From assembly GCA_026686845.1 (NCBI GenBank), contig JAIVEN010000024.1, positions 7,427,501-7,491,500 on the forward strand: 64,000 nucleotides of DNA, given 5' to 3'. The stretch is from Adenanthera pavonina (Eukaryota; Streptophyta; Magnoliopsida; Fabales; Fabaceae). Position 1 is the stretch's first letter; every line of letters begins with the position of its first letter. A program made the position numbers and the translations under genes. Positions 12,878 to 24,716 of the stretch are shown one piece after another. The notes under the pieces are model-generated. The model saw only the letters and a list, made by a program, of their open reading frames with translations, made no database searches and was not told the origin of the DNA.

Positions 12878-14678
12878 TGTTAGTTCAGCTGGCTTCCCAA
12901 CAGGGGGATGAATTGGAAAGATTGAAATTTTTCTGCAAAAATAAAATACAGTGACGATACTAAAAGTTTACTAAAAAATAGAGTATAAGGAATAAAGAGT
13001 AAAGAGAAGAGGACTCAGTGATTTATCCTGGTTCGGTCTATTCCTCTTGACCTACATCCAGTCCCCAAGCCACCACTTGAGGTTTCTCCACTATCTCTTG
13101 GAAGATTTGAATGGGTTCTCAAAATGACCGCAGTACAACACCAGCTTGAACTTTGAGCTGAAACAAACTCCCTTACTCTTCTCACTCAAGAGTAAGCAAC
13201 CTCCCTTAGTGTATTCTCACACTAAGCACTCTTTACAAGTGTGTAGATGTATACAGAATGAAAACTCTTTCAAAAGAGTGGATATGAAAGTTAAGATACA
13301 ATGAATGAGCTAAATAGAGGGTAGTAAGCTTTGAATGAATTAGAAATTAAATCAGCAGAGTTTTGGCATATTTATTATTTTTCTCATTACCTAACAACTT
13401 AAATGGGGTCTTATTTATAGTTTTGGGGCAGAACTATCCATTGAAAACAAAGATAGCCGTTACTCTCAGTAAAATAGCCATTCACTTACCGCATTAAATG
13501 CATCTGACAAAGGTTATGTGGATAACCTCCTCAAGTTATGTGAATAACGGGTAACTGTTTGCTTTTGTTTTCAACATAGAGCTTTCGTTATGTGGATAAC
13601 CTAGCTAGGTTATGCAGATAACGTGCTACCCAAAATGACTAAGTTTTAGCTCAAAATTATTTTCATGAAAACCCACTCAGTTATTAGGATAACGTTAAGT
13701 TTTTCTCAAACTAATTTTTTGTGAAACTTAGGTTATCAAGATAACCTCCCAAGGTTATGCGAATAAGCTATTTTGCTGAAGAAGAGCTATGTGTTATGTA
13801 ACATAGGATATGCGGATAATCTTCCTAGGTTATGCGGATAGCCTGTTTACCCGAGGAAAGTTCAAGTACTCTGAAATATAGGTTATGTGGATAACCTTCC
13901 TAGGTTATGCGGATAACCTGTTTACCCGAGGAAAGTTCAAGTACTCTGAAATATAGGTTATGCTGATAACCTCCCTTGGTTATGCGGATAACCTACTTAC
14001 TCGAGGACTTTAAGTACTCTTTGACATACATTATGCAGACAACCTCCTAGGTTATGCTAATAACGGGCTTTATAGTACCACTTGCCTTCACTGTTCACTT
14101 CCTTATGGGAATACGATGCCTACCTTATCAGGATAACCACCTGGACAGAATTGAGAACTTGATCCCCAAGCTGTGTTATGCAGATAATCTTAATCCCTTT
14201 TCATGAAATTGAAGAATGGACTGTGGAAAAGTTTTGAGATTGAATCTTTATCCCCATAACCTTTAATTGGTTATACGTATAAGGTAAAATATTTACTTGA
14301 AAACAGGGTAAACACTTAGAAACATCTTTAAAATTTGATCTTATCCCCATAAGCTAAAACATGTTCATGAAAAGCAATTGAACACTTAGAATCATTTTCA
14401 AATTGAAGTTTTATCCTTATAAGATAGCTCTTTTCATGAAAACCATTTTGAAATCATGAGATAATCATTAATCATTCAATTAGTTATCTCATTTAATATT
14501 GGGTTAATTTAAATTTAAAGCTCAACTACTTTCTTTTACAAATAATTTCTTAAAGCATGTGAAACAGCTCTTCAATCTTTAGGAAACTCCAACTTTGTTC
14601 TTTATTTCTCTTGTGTTCCTTTGATATTAGATCTCCAAGCTCATTTATTTTAGAATCATCAAAACATCTGAATTAACA
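12878..14678 (-). repeat. 3' LTR of family B element
   Basis: It runs from TGTTAGTTCAGC to AATTAACA (plus-strand reading), 1801 bp. The inverted TATA box CTATAAATAA lies at 13411-13420, so everything to its right is U3 for this minus-strand element. U3 is filled with GGTTATNNNNATAACC units. The segment at about 13020-13110 (GATTTATCCTGGTTCGGTC and following) is shared with family A and is probably R-U5. Confidence 0.9.
13510..14330. repeat. U3 array of GGTTAT-N4-ATAACC palindromes
   Basis: Many copies of GGTTATGCGGATAACC and variants (GTGG, CTGA in the centre) occur, each a 6-bp inverted repeat around 4 bases. Within the array a unit of exactly 75 bp is tandemly duplicated (13806-13880 and 13881-13955), and a decayed third copy follows. 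The sibling LTR has only one full unit (23960-24034), which explains most of its shorter length. The array lies upstream of the LTR TATA box. Confidence 0.85.
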
Positions 14679-14692
14679 TTCTCCCCCTTTTT
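14679..14692 (-). promoter_or_regulatory. Polypurine tract of family B element
   Basis: On the minus strand this reads AAAAAGGGGGAGAA, directly abutting the 3' LTR. It is identical to the tract of family A at 31959-31972. It would prime plus-strand DNA synthesis. A second GGGGGAGCTTT-type tract lies at about 14743-14755, and the sequence between the two is conserved in family A. Confidence 0.9.
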
Positions 14693-14984
14693 GATGATGA
14701 CAAAACAACTTAAACTCATTGTTAGTACTTGGGTTTGTATAAAGCTCCCCCTCAATATGTGCATAGTTTAAATAAAGTCAAATAATGTAGTGCATATTTT
14801 CAGAACAAGGAACACCAGGAATAAGCGAAGTTCACAGAAAGAGAACACCAAGGATAAACAAGGTTCACAGAAAGAAATTCATTGTATTATAAATATTCAT
14901 TCCAAATACAGAAGCAAGAACAACTAAGAACAATAAGTACGGAAACAACTGAAAGCTACAGAAGTAAAAAACAAGAAGTCCAGT

Positions 14985-17112
14985 TAGGATTCTTTTTTTG
15001 AAGGAGTGGACTTTTTCTTCTTCTTGGATTTGGATTTCTTTTTCTTCTTTTCTTTCTCCTATTCCTTCTCTTCTTTCTCTTCTACCTTCTTTGTTTTTTC
15101 CTCTTCCTTCTCTGCTTTCTCCCCCTTTTTGTCATTAGCAACAGGAGGGGGTTGTGCAACTTGAGCATCCATCCTAGCAATGTCCTGATCAAACTTGGCC
15201 TTCCATTCCCTAATTCTTTGAAGTCTTTCATCTAGAGAAAGAGGAAATGTGGAAGATTGAGCGGGAACAGTGGACACTAGGACAGGTCGAAGTGGCATAG
15301 TAGCAGCAGCAGTAGGAGGACAGAAGGAAACACAGGAGTGTAAGGTATATCAGGCATCAGAGGTGGAGGCGAGACAGTGGGAAGAGGTACAGGAGAGGGA
15401 TCAAAATCAGAGGCAATGGTGATGATTTCCTGCACAGCTGCCTCAGCAAGGTAACTGATGCCCTCAAAGGAGATAGGGTTAGGGAAAGGAGGAAAGAGAG
15501 AATTAATCTCTTGTCTTTGGTGATGAAGATAAATTTGGTGAATGAAATCACCTTCAGACAAGAGAACTAAAGCTCTGCTTGGATCCTTGATAGCTTCTTC
15601 CTCAAGACCATAGTCTAGGTTAGGACCTAGGTCCTCTGATAGAGCAGGTGATTGTGCAGAGGTAGTTGGTTCAGTGTAAGTGGGAGGTGGTGGTTAGATT
15701 GGTGAAGAGAAAGACTGAGGAACACCAGAAGCAATTTGCTCACATAGGAGTTTCACTTCTTGGGTGAGACTTTCAAATTTAGTCTCAAATCTCTCCTGCA
15801 TCTCAGTAATCATGTCTTCTCTATGCTCTTTCCTGGTGTCCATGGCAATCTGGAACAGGTTTTGGTATAGTAAAGGAATGTCTGAGGGAGTAGGCAGGTC
15901 AGTGGCTAGGATTTCATCAGGTTTGCTCTGAGTGGGAAAAGGTGTATGAGGCTCAGGTTGCATGGATTGAGGTGGTTTAGAGGGTGTGGATGGAGAGAAA
16001 TTGGAATCATCAACTGTAAGACTCTTTGAAATAGTTGTGCATTCAGAACCTTCTTCCGTATCTCTCTTCTTGTCAACCCATCTGCCATTGTCCAGACTTA
16101 TCCCCATCTTCTGCAAGACTTTCTCACTTAATTCTTCTGGAAGTAGTGCAGGCCCTCTTTCAAGATGCAGAATGTTGTGAAATTTTAGAACCTTGGTGAT
16201 AATATGCCCAAATGGCAACTGTGAGTTCTGTCTGTAGGTCCTTGGCTTCCACATCCTTTACAGGATGATATCCACCACATTCACTGGTTTACCCTTTATC
16301 AGCAGCAGCATGACTTGGAATTCTCCTCCAGATAGATAATTGAAGCCTATACTCTTGTTAAAGAACATGCGAGAGACAATTTAGTGAAGAATCCTGTTCT
16401 CAATAGTCAGAAGAATTGGGGTAATTTTCCCTTCAGAAGGTACATTGTGTTTTTGCTTAAGCAGCCTTGAGACTATTATGCTCCATTTGTAATTGGCTTC
16501 ATCCCCATTGTCTTCATTTATAGTTTCATTTTTAGGGCGATACTTTGAATTCTCAATGTTCACCCTTATTCCTCCAGTAGGCAAACTCAGAATTTCACAC
16601 AACAAGTCAGGTTGTAGGGCAATCCATCTCTTCCTCAATCTTAATTCAAGCACTTTTGTGTCATGGTTAATTCTTAGATAATTGTACCAAGCACGCACAA
16701 CTTCCTCATCATAATCCTCCTTCAGTTCAATCAGTCCTCTATATTTCTCTACTAGCCTAGCAGAATCAAACTTATTCCTTACTAGAAATTCTTCTATTCT
16801 AACAAAGTGAGGCTTGACTACCTTACGCTTTTTGAAATCAACCTCATATGACTCTTTTAAGATTCTTATACTAATAAGTTCATCTGTAATCAAGGCTTCC
16901 TCAGACTTAGTAGTAGAAGAACTTACGTGTGTGTCAGCTTGAGGTTCTGATTCTAGAATTTCCTTTGGCTTTGTTGTTATGGGCTTCGTCGTTGGAATAC
17001 TTGACCCAGCTTCAACTTTTCTCTTCCCTCCACTGGGTGATTTCGAAGCATATTTTAACTTCACGTTACACTGTGGTCGTTCCCCTTGATTGCCACCCTT
17101 AGTCTTTGCCAT
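14985..17112 (-). pseudogene. Env-position ORF3 relic, family B
   Basis: The frame starts at 17112 (MAKTKGGNQ) and is homologous to the family A ORF at 32233-34375. Shared parts are a Lys/Arg-rich, Ser-rich N-terminus, then KKRKVVKPHFVRIEEFLVRNKFD and EEVVRAWYNYL. After these come a KMG....GRWVDK segment, a Pro/Ser-rich middle, a predicted coiled-coil stretch (TEMQERFETKFESLTQEVKL) and a C-terminus dominated by lysine. The frame is broken by TAA at about 16381, by a stop at about 16255 (CAA to TAA), by stops or shifts near 15694 and 15280, and by TAG at about 15059. The N-terminal half resembles the family often labelled 'putative plant transposon protein' (Transposase_32), judged from memory of the pattern. 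Function is unknown, and I see no membrane segment to support a true envelope. Confidence 0.7.
15117..15130 (-). promoter_or_regulatory. Internal copy of the polypurine tract within ORF3
   Basis: The same 14 bases as the functional tract (AAAAAGGGGGAGAA on the minus strand) lie inside ORF3, where they encode KKGEK. Family A has the same internal copy at 32330-32343 in the same protein context. Multiple polypurine tracts are a known trait of Sireviruses. Confidence 0.7.
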
Positions 17113-17290
17113 ATCAGTGATTCCAGATGATTTGGGAAGGTAAAAGTGGTTTAGAATTGCCCCAAAAGAGTTTTAAGAGTAGGAAAATGGATGGAATTTT
17201 GGAGATTTTGGAAAGCTTGAAGAGTACAATTAGAGGTTTTCAGGATAGGGTTAGGTTTTCTGCACAAGGTTCTACTAAAAATCAGAGAGT

Positions 17291-17323
17291 CCTTTATATA
17301 GTCTCGAGGTTATGCGCATAACC
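17291..17323 (-). promoter_or_regulatory. TATA box with perfect palindrome upstream of ORF3
   Basis: On the minus strand, GACTATATAAAGG (17291-17303) is a canonical TATA box about 180 bp before the ORF3 start at 17112. Four bases upstream of it lies GGTTATGCGCATAACC (17308-17323), a perfect 16-bp palindrome of the motif that fills the U3 of this element's own LTRs. It looks like an internal promoter for the third ORF. Transcription from it is inference. Confidence 0.5.
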
Positions 17324-17900
17324 TATGGAGGATATGCGAATAACGAGCTGTATAACCTGTATGCAAAGCCACGGTTTGCTAGGTTATGCGGATAAAGTCC
17401 TTAGGTTGTCCTCATAGCTAAGTTAAGACAGAGAGGAGTTATCTGAACAAGTATACCACGTTATCATGAAAAGAGGTTTCACAAGAGGCATACAGAAAGT
17501 TTTGCAGAGAGCAGGTTATCCGGACAACCTTGCTATCTTATGCAAATAACGTTCATACTTTGGGAACTTCTTCTCTAGATGTAACATTATACGGATAAGG
17601 TACGCAGGTTATCCTGAAATCGAATTACACAACTTACAAGCAAGGATGCAAACAAGGTAGCTTATGTGCATAAGTTAGAGACCTTATCCGAATATCAAAT
17701 TCCACAGAGGCCTGAGGTTCACAAAAGGTCTCATTTTCATGAAAATCTTCATACCTTATGCGAATAACCTCAAATACAGAGTCTATGCATACCAGAAAAT
17801 CAACTCCTTTTCAACATAAGATTATGGGATTATGCGAATAACCATATTTGAAAAGCTCATAAACACTTACTGATAACCTTGTTATCCCCATAAGCCTCTT
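17305..17900. repeat. Second palindrome array, in the pol-ORF3 spacer (family B)
   Basis: The spacer between pol and ORF3 repeats the LTR motif in many variants: GGTTATGCGCATAACC, GGTTATGCGGATAA, GGTTATCCGGACAACC, TTATGCGAATAACC and others. None of it is coding. The matching spacer of family A (34560-35100) carries family A's own LTR motif instead, so the layout is conserved while the motif is not. Confidence 0.8.
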
Positions 17901-18067
17901 CTTTTCACCATAACTTCATTCTAACGTGCAAGATACTTCTTTTCATCAGATTTTAATTGTTTCAAATCAAAAAGCACCTACAAAACAAACTTCTAGATAC
18001 TCTGATGCATAAGTTAGTATCATTATTGATTAAATTATAGCTTTAAAAAGGATTTCAGAGAAAACTT

Positions 18068-21000
18068 ACAACTCATTGGAATTCACCATTCCCAATTCTC
18101 TCCTGATTTTTCCATGTCTATTTTCTGCAAGTGGCTTTGCTAGAATGTCAACGAGCTGATCTTCAGTGGGAACAAACTCCTCCTTGACATCACCTTTCAA
18201 GACATGATCTCTTATGAAGTGATGTCTTATTTCAATGTGTTTTGTTCTTCAATGCATAACAAGATTCTTTGACATGTTGATAGCACTTTGACTATCAGAC
18301 CTTATTGGGATTTCCTTTATCTCAATCTCAAGGTCTTCAAGTTGTTACTTCATCCAAAGGACTTGTGCACAGCAACTCCCTACTGCTACATACTCAGCTT
18401 TAGTTGTGTAGTGTGCTACACTATTTTGCTTTTTACTGAACCATGACACTAGAGAACCTCCCAGAAATTGGCAAGTTCCACTTGTGCTCTTTCTATCAGT
18501 TTTGGATTTAGCAAAATCAACATTTGTATAACTTATGAGCTCTTCTCCATTACCTTTTGAATACTAGAGTCCCATTTGAGATGTTCCCATCAAGTATCTG
18601 AAAATCGTTTTCACAGCTGTTGCATGGGACTCTTTGGGATAAGATTGGAACCTAGCACACATACAGATACTAAACATGATGTCAGGCCTACTAGCAGTTA
18701 AATACAGTAATGAACCAATCATTCTCCTATATTGAGTTATATCAAAGAGTTTTCCTTCCTCATCCATGTCAAGCTTAGTTGCAGAGGCCATAGGAGTTCC
18801 CATAGGTTTAGCATGTTCCATTCCAAACTTCTTCAGTAGCTCCTTGAGATATTTTGATTGGTTGAGGAAAATGTCATCATCACATTGCTTGATTTACAAT
18901 CCAAGGAAGAAGTTCAGCTCACCTATCATTGACATCTCAAATTGACTCTGCATTAACTCAGAAAAGTTCTTGCACAAAGACTCATTAGTAGCACCAAATA
19001 TAATGTCATCAACATAAATTTGTACAATAAGTAAATCTTTATTTTCTCTTTTAGTAAGCAAGGTTGTATCAACTTTTCCTCTTTTAAAACCTTTCTCAAT
19101 CGGACAATTACTCAGTCTCTCATACCATGCTCTAGGACCCTGTTTTAACCCATATAGAGCTTTCTTTAGTTTATATACATGATTTGACTTAGTTGAGTCC
19201 TCAAAACCTGGAGGTTAATCAACATAAACCTCTTCTATGATATATCCATTTAGAAAAGAACTTTTCACATCCATTTGATACAACACAATATCTTTTATGC
19301 AAGCATAGGCTAACAAAATCCTTATTTCTTCCAATCTTACAACTAGAGCAAAAGTTTTCTCATAATCAATGCCTTCTTTCTGATTATATCCTTTAGCCAC
19401 TAATCTAGCTTTATTCCTTATTATTGTTCCTGATTCATCAAGTTTTTTCTTAAACACCCATTTGGTTTCAATAATATTATGGTTTTTTAGGCTTAGGCAC
19501 TAAATCCCAAACTTGACTTACTTCAAACTGATTAAGTTCTTCTTGCATAGCTAAAACTCAGTATTCATCAGTTAAAACCTTTTCAGTACACTTAGGTTCA
19601 ATTTGAGAAATAAATGCACAATTATTCACTTGATCCCTAAGTTGTCTTCTAGTTTTAACTTTCTCTTGAACATCCCCAATAACTTGACCAACTAGATGAT
19701 TCCTTTGATATCTCCAAGCTCTAGGGAGTTCTTGAGATACTTCCTCATTTATTTCACATTCATTATCTTTCTCCTGGATATCTTCCTCTACATCAGCAGG
19801 TTCAAATATTTTAGAAGGTTCAGTTTTATTTTCTTCAGACATATACAAATTCTTGAAACTGGAAATTAAATCATCCTTATCTTTAGCATGCTTAGACATA
19901 GTTTCATTTTCAAGAAAGACAACATGCACTGATTCTTCTATAATTTCAGATCTTTTATTGAATACCCTATATGCTTTACTTCTATTTGAGTAGCCAAGAA
20001 ATATACCTTCATCTGATTTGGCATCAAACCTACCCAGATTATCTTTGTTGTTGTTGTGGACATAGCAAGTGCATCCAAAGACATGAAGATGAGAGAGGTT
20101 GGGCTTCTTTCCCTTGTACAGTTCATATGGAGTCTTACCTAGTATGGGTCTGATGTATGCTTTATTCATCAAATAGCATGTTGTGCTTACTGTATCAGCC
20201 CAGAATTGTTTAGAAAATCCTTTTTCATTTAGCATTACACGAGCCATCTCCTCCAACACTCTATTCTTTCTCTCCACAACTCCATTCTGTTAAGGTGTTC
20301 TTGGGGCTGAGAAGTTGTGCTCCACTCCATTTTCATCACAGTAGTCAGCAAATTTTGTATTTTCAAATTCTCTTCCATGATCTGTTCTAATACATACAAT
20401 AGAGCAACATTTCTCATTTTTGATTTTCTTGGCTAAGATCAGAAAAACATCATATGTTTCATCTTTAGAGGGACGAAATAAAGTCCAGGTAAACCTAGAA
20501 TAATCATCTACCATAACAAGTACATACAAGTTTCCACCAATACTCTTAGTACGATTAGGACCTATCAAATCCATGTGAAGTAATTGCAGTGGTCTTGTTG
20601 TAGAAACAATATTTTTGGTATTGAATGAGCATTTTGTTTGTTTCCCTTTAAGACAAGCATCACATTCTCTATCCTTTTCAAACTTAATGTTGGGTAGACC
20701 AAGAACAAGTTCATTTTTAATGAGTTTATTTAATTAATGCATGCTAACATGTGCTAATCTCCTATGCCACAAGCAACTATCATCATTTTCGCTTATTAAG
20801 CACATAGAGTCTAGAGAAGGTAATTCATCTAAATCAATAGTATAACAGTTACCATCTCTTTCTGCCTTAAGAATTACTTTACAGTCATTTTTTCTAATGA
20901 CTAGGCAGTAGTTGGAATCAAACAAAACCCAATTGCCTCTATCACAGGTTTGACTCACACTTAACAGGTTGTGGTTGAGTCCTATCACGAACAGGACTTC

Positions 21001-21186
21001 TTCAATTGATGTTTCTGGATTTCTTTCAACAATTCCATTTCTAACTATCTTGCCAGACTGGTCACCTTTCCTCCTTTCTTATCTCTCAGCACAATGAATT
21101 TTTCTTTGTCTCCAGTCATATGTCTTGAACAAGCACTGTCCATGTACCATTTGTTGCTTTTCTTGGCCTTGAGTCACACCTGCAAA
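18068..21186 (-). pseudogene. Pol relic (protease, integrase, RT, RNase H), family B
   Basis: Pieces in order are: the GAG-pre-integrase block with LWHRRLAHV (about 20745); the integrase core with MDLIGPNRTKS, TDHGREFEN and ERKNR (D, D, E all present); RT with YQMDVKSSFLNG and IYVDDIIFGATN (about 19010); and RNase H ending in the conserved NEL. In-frame stops lie at about 20290 (Q to stop), 19558 (TGG to TGA), 19215 (CAA to TAA) and 18895 (CAA to TAA), and further ones near 18564 and 18345. Every stop I checked against family A arises by C to T or G to A. Homology with the family A pol is high throughout. Confidence 0.9.
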
Positions 21187-22974
21187 ACAAGTTTCAGTTC
21201 TTTCTTTTAGGTACCCATATTTGCTTGGGTCATTTCTTGTTAGTGGAGGAATCCTTGGGAACCCATTTCATCCCATTGTCATTTCCTTCCTTCTTGTATA
21301 TGCAGGTGGATGACATATGACCCTTCTTTTTATGGAAGTGGCAAGTGGAGAAAGAGCTAGAGGAAAGAGATGCATGTCTGAAATAATGACTGTAATATAT
21401 ATCCCTTTGATTTCTAGGAGCTGGAAATGATTCTATGCTCTGAGTTGGTTTAATGTTATTAGCATGCACAAAGTTTCTCAGGTATAGATTCTATTTTTGA
21501 TCTTCGGTTTCTCCTTGATTGCACAAGGATCATGTCCTAGACTAGTTTTATTCTGACTCACAATTTGGTTTCCCAGTAATACTTTTAGCATGTCCTCACC
21601 TCTAGTGAGTTTGGTTGGAGTCTTGTGGAGATAATTATTCTTATCTCTCAACTCAATGCATGAGACACAAATAGAGGTGGTGGTAGAGGAAGAAAACTGT
21701 GAAGTAGTGCAAGATGTATGAGACTGACTCTCAAGCTTGTGCATTTTCTTTTTAGCTTGATTCAGTTGTTTAGACACTTTGACGAATTTAGTCATCAGTT
21801 CATTAAATCCATCATATAGTTCATTGTAAGAGGGTGTAGAGTCATTTACCTCAGAATCACTATCACTATCTCAGTTTGATTCTTCTCCTCCTTTGCAATC
21901 TCTTGACCTATCAGGCATAGATTAGCAATTTCATCATCTTCTGCTGCTTCCTCTTCATCTGAACTATCTCCCCAGATGGAAGATACGAAGGCTTTCTTCT
22001 TTTTTCCTTTGTCAGCCTTTTTGTCCTTCCCTTGTTTCTTGCTCAGTAGGGGACATTCCCATTTGATATGTCCAGGTTTCTTGCATTCGTAGCATATGAT
22101 GGAGTCTTTGTTTTCTTTCTTGCTGCTGGTGGCTCCATCTTTCTTTGCAAACCTTTTGAATTTCTTCTTTCCATACATTTTGCCAAATTTCCTCACTAGC
22201 ATGGCCATCGTTTCTTTATCTACCTCAGCATCCTCCTCTGAATCATCATCATCATTTGATTCTACTTTCAGAGCGAAACTCTTCTTCTTTTTGACAAATG
22301 AAGTAGATTCCTTGAGAGCTTTCAGCTTCCCTTCATATTTTTCAAGACTCCCAAAGAGGGTTGTGACAGATGTCATTGATTCCCCCTAGCTTCCTCTATT
22401 GCAGTCACCTTCGGTTGCCACTCAATGGGCAAGGCTCTGATAATTTTTCTGACTTTCTTAGACTGGGTGTACTCCTTTCCAAGGCTCTTCAGCTGATTCA
22501 CGATGAGGGTGAATCTCTTCTGTAGATCCTTGATATTCTCACCCTCTTTCATTTTGAAGCTTTTATATTCTCCAATGCACGTATTCAGTTTATTTTCTCT
22601 CACGCCGGTGGTCCCTTCATGAGCAATCTCCAAAGTGTCCCACATGCTTTTGGTTGTTGTACATTGGGATACCCTGTAGAACTCATCTTGATTGAGATCA
22701 CTGACCAGACAATGCTTAGCTTTAAAGTTGAAAAGGACCCTTTTCCTATCCTCCTCGTTCCATTCCTTTTCAGGTTTCTCTTTGTATTTCCCATCATCTT
22801 GTAGTTTCATTGGAATGAAATCTCCCTTTTGGATGACCGACCAAATATCCAAATCTATGGATTGAAGGTAGACTGTATCCTCATCTTCCAATACCCATAA
22901 TGTTCTCCACTGAAGCCAGGAGGTCTGTTGGTGTTGTTTCCTTCTGGAAGGACACCTTCACCAAAGCCAGCCAT
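21187..22974 (-). pseudogene. Gag relic, family B
   Basis: The start is the ATG at 22974 (MAGFGE...), matching family A. A one-base deletion near 22874 (CAGATC to CAGTC) shifts the frame, and another shift near 22376 and stops near 21846, 21478 and 21230 break the rest. Recognisable parts are the copia gag core (QSIDLDIWSVI, CLVSDLNQDEFYRVSQCTT), a CCHC knuckle CYECKKPGHIKWEC at about 22060, an acidic stretch, and a second C-terminal knuckle CHFHKKKGHMSSTC at about 21320. Confidence 0.85.
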
Positions 22975-23015
22975 GTCTTCTCCCGGATTGTTAGATCCTT
23001 TAGCTGGGAGTCCAA

Positions 23016-23027
23016 GCTCTGATACAA
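23016..23027 (-). promoter_or_regulatory. Primer-binding site, family B
   Basis: On the minus strand this reads TTGTATCAGAGC, one mismatch from TGGTATCAGAGC, the complement of the initiator tRNA-Met 3' end. Two bases separate it from the LTR, as in family A. Confidence 0.85.
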
Positions 23028-23029
23028 CT

Positions 23030-24716
23030 TTTTAGTTCAGCTGGCTTCCTAAGAGGGAGGTGAATTAGGAAGATTGAAATTTTTTTGCAAAAATCAAATA
23101 CAGTGATGATACTAAAAGTTTACTGAAAAATAGAGTATAAGGAATCAAGAGTAAAGAGAAGAAGACTTAGTGATTTATCGTGGTTCGGTCAATTCCTCTT
23201 GACTTACGTCCAGTCCCCAAGCCACCACTTGAGATTTCTCCACTATCTCTTACAAGATTTGAATGGCTTTTTGCAATGACCGCAGTATAACACCAGCTCA
23301 AACTTTGAGCTAAAACAAACTCCCTTACTCTTCTCACTCAAGAGTAAGTAACTTCCCTTAGTGTATTCTCACACTAAGCACTCTCTACAAGTGTGTAGAT
23401 GTTTAAAAAATGAAAACTCTCTGAAAAGAGTGGATATGAAAATTAAGATACAATGAATAAACTAAACAGAGGGTAGGTAAGTTTTGAATGAATCAGAAAT
23501 TAAATCAGCAGAGTTTTGACGTATTTATTGTTTTTCTCATTACCCAAAATCTTAAATGGGGTCCTATTTATAGTTTTGGGGCAGAACTATCCATTGGAAA
23601 TAAAGATTAGCCGTTACTCTCAGTAAAATAGCCATTCACATATCGCACTAAATGCATCTGACAGAGGTTATGCGGATAACCTCCTCAAGCTATGTGAATA
23701 ACAGGTAACTATTTGCCTTTGTTTTCAACGTAGAGCTTTCATTATGTAGATAACCTAGCTAGGTTAAGCGAATAACGTGCTATCCAGAATGACTAAGTTT
23801 TAACTCAAAATTATTTTCATGAAAACCCATTCAGTTATTAGGATAAATTTAAGTTTTTCTCAAACTGAGTTTTTGTGAAACTTAGGTTATCAAGATATCC
23901 TCCCAAGGCTATGCAGATAACTTGTTTTACTGAAGAAGAGCTATGAGTTCTCTAACATAGGTTATACGGATAACCTTCCTAGGTTATGCAGATAACCTGT
24001 TTACCCACGGAAAGTTCAAATACTCTGAAATATAGGTTATACGGATAACCTGTTTACTCGAGGACTCCAAGTGCTCTGTGACATACGTTATGTGGACAAC
24101 CTCCCTAGGTTATGTGAATAACAGGCTGTACAGTACCACTTGCCATCACTGTTTACTTCCTTATGCAAATAAGGTGCCTTCCTTATCAGGATAACCACCT
24201 GGACAGACTTGAGAACTTAATCCCCAAGTTGTGTTATGCGGATAACCTCAATCCCTTTTCATGAAATTGAAGAATAGACTTTGGAAAAGCTTTGAGACTG
24301 AGTCTTTATCCCCATAACCTTCAATGGTTATACGTATAAGGTAAAATATTTACTTGAAAACAGGGTAAACACTTAGAAACATGTTTGAAATTGAGACCTT
24401 ATCCTCATAAGCTAAAACATGTTCATGAAAACCAATTAAACACTTAGAATCATTTTGAAATTGAAGTTTTATCCTCATAAGATAGCTCTTTTCATGAAAA
24501 CCATTTTGAAATCATGAGCTAATCATTAATCATTCAATTAGTTATCTCATTTAATATTGGGTTAATTGAAATTCAAAGCTCAACTACCTTCTTTTACAAA
24601 TAATTTCTTAAAGCATGTGAAACAGCTCTTCAATCTTCAGGAAACTCCAACTTTGTTCTTCATTTCTCTTGTGTTCCTTTGATATTGGATCTCTAAGCTC
24701 ATTTGTTTTAGAAACA
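23030..24716 (-). repeat. 5' LTR of family B element
   Basis: This is the partner of 12878-14678. Its internal edge is mutated (TTTTAG instead of TGTTAG). Its outer end has lost about 20 bp (TAGAA joined to ACA), which leaves CATAC as the presumed target duplication. The inverted TATA box CTATAAATAG is at 23564-23573. It holds one full 75-bp palindrome unit, against two in the other LTR. Confidence 0.88.

Larger units (their letters stand above)
12878..24716 (-). mobile_element. Sirevirus-like Ty1/copia element, family B (decayed)
   Basis: This is a near-complete minus-strand LTR retrotransposon inserted into the outer solo LTR. Reading leftward, it has the 5' LTR (23030-24716), a primer site complementary to initiator tRNA-Met, gag, protease-integrase-RT-RNase H, a spacer of about 1 kb, an extra ORF, a polypurine tract and the 3' LTR (12878-14678). 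Flanking 5-mers are CATAA and CATAC (4/5 match). The extra ORF after pol and the multiple polypurine tracts fit the SIRE/Maximus (Sirevirus) lineage. Stops and frameshifts occur throughout. LTR divergence is roughly 8-10% over the first 300 bp by eye, so this copy is much older than family A at 30234. Confidence 0.9.

Noticed and set aside
13510..14330. CRISPR-like array suggested by regularly repeated palindromes
   Set aside because: The units are irregularly spaced variants within an LTR U3 of a plant retroelement, with no constant repeat length or unique spacers.
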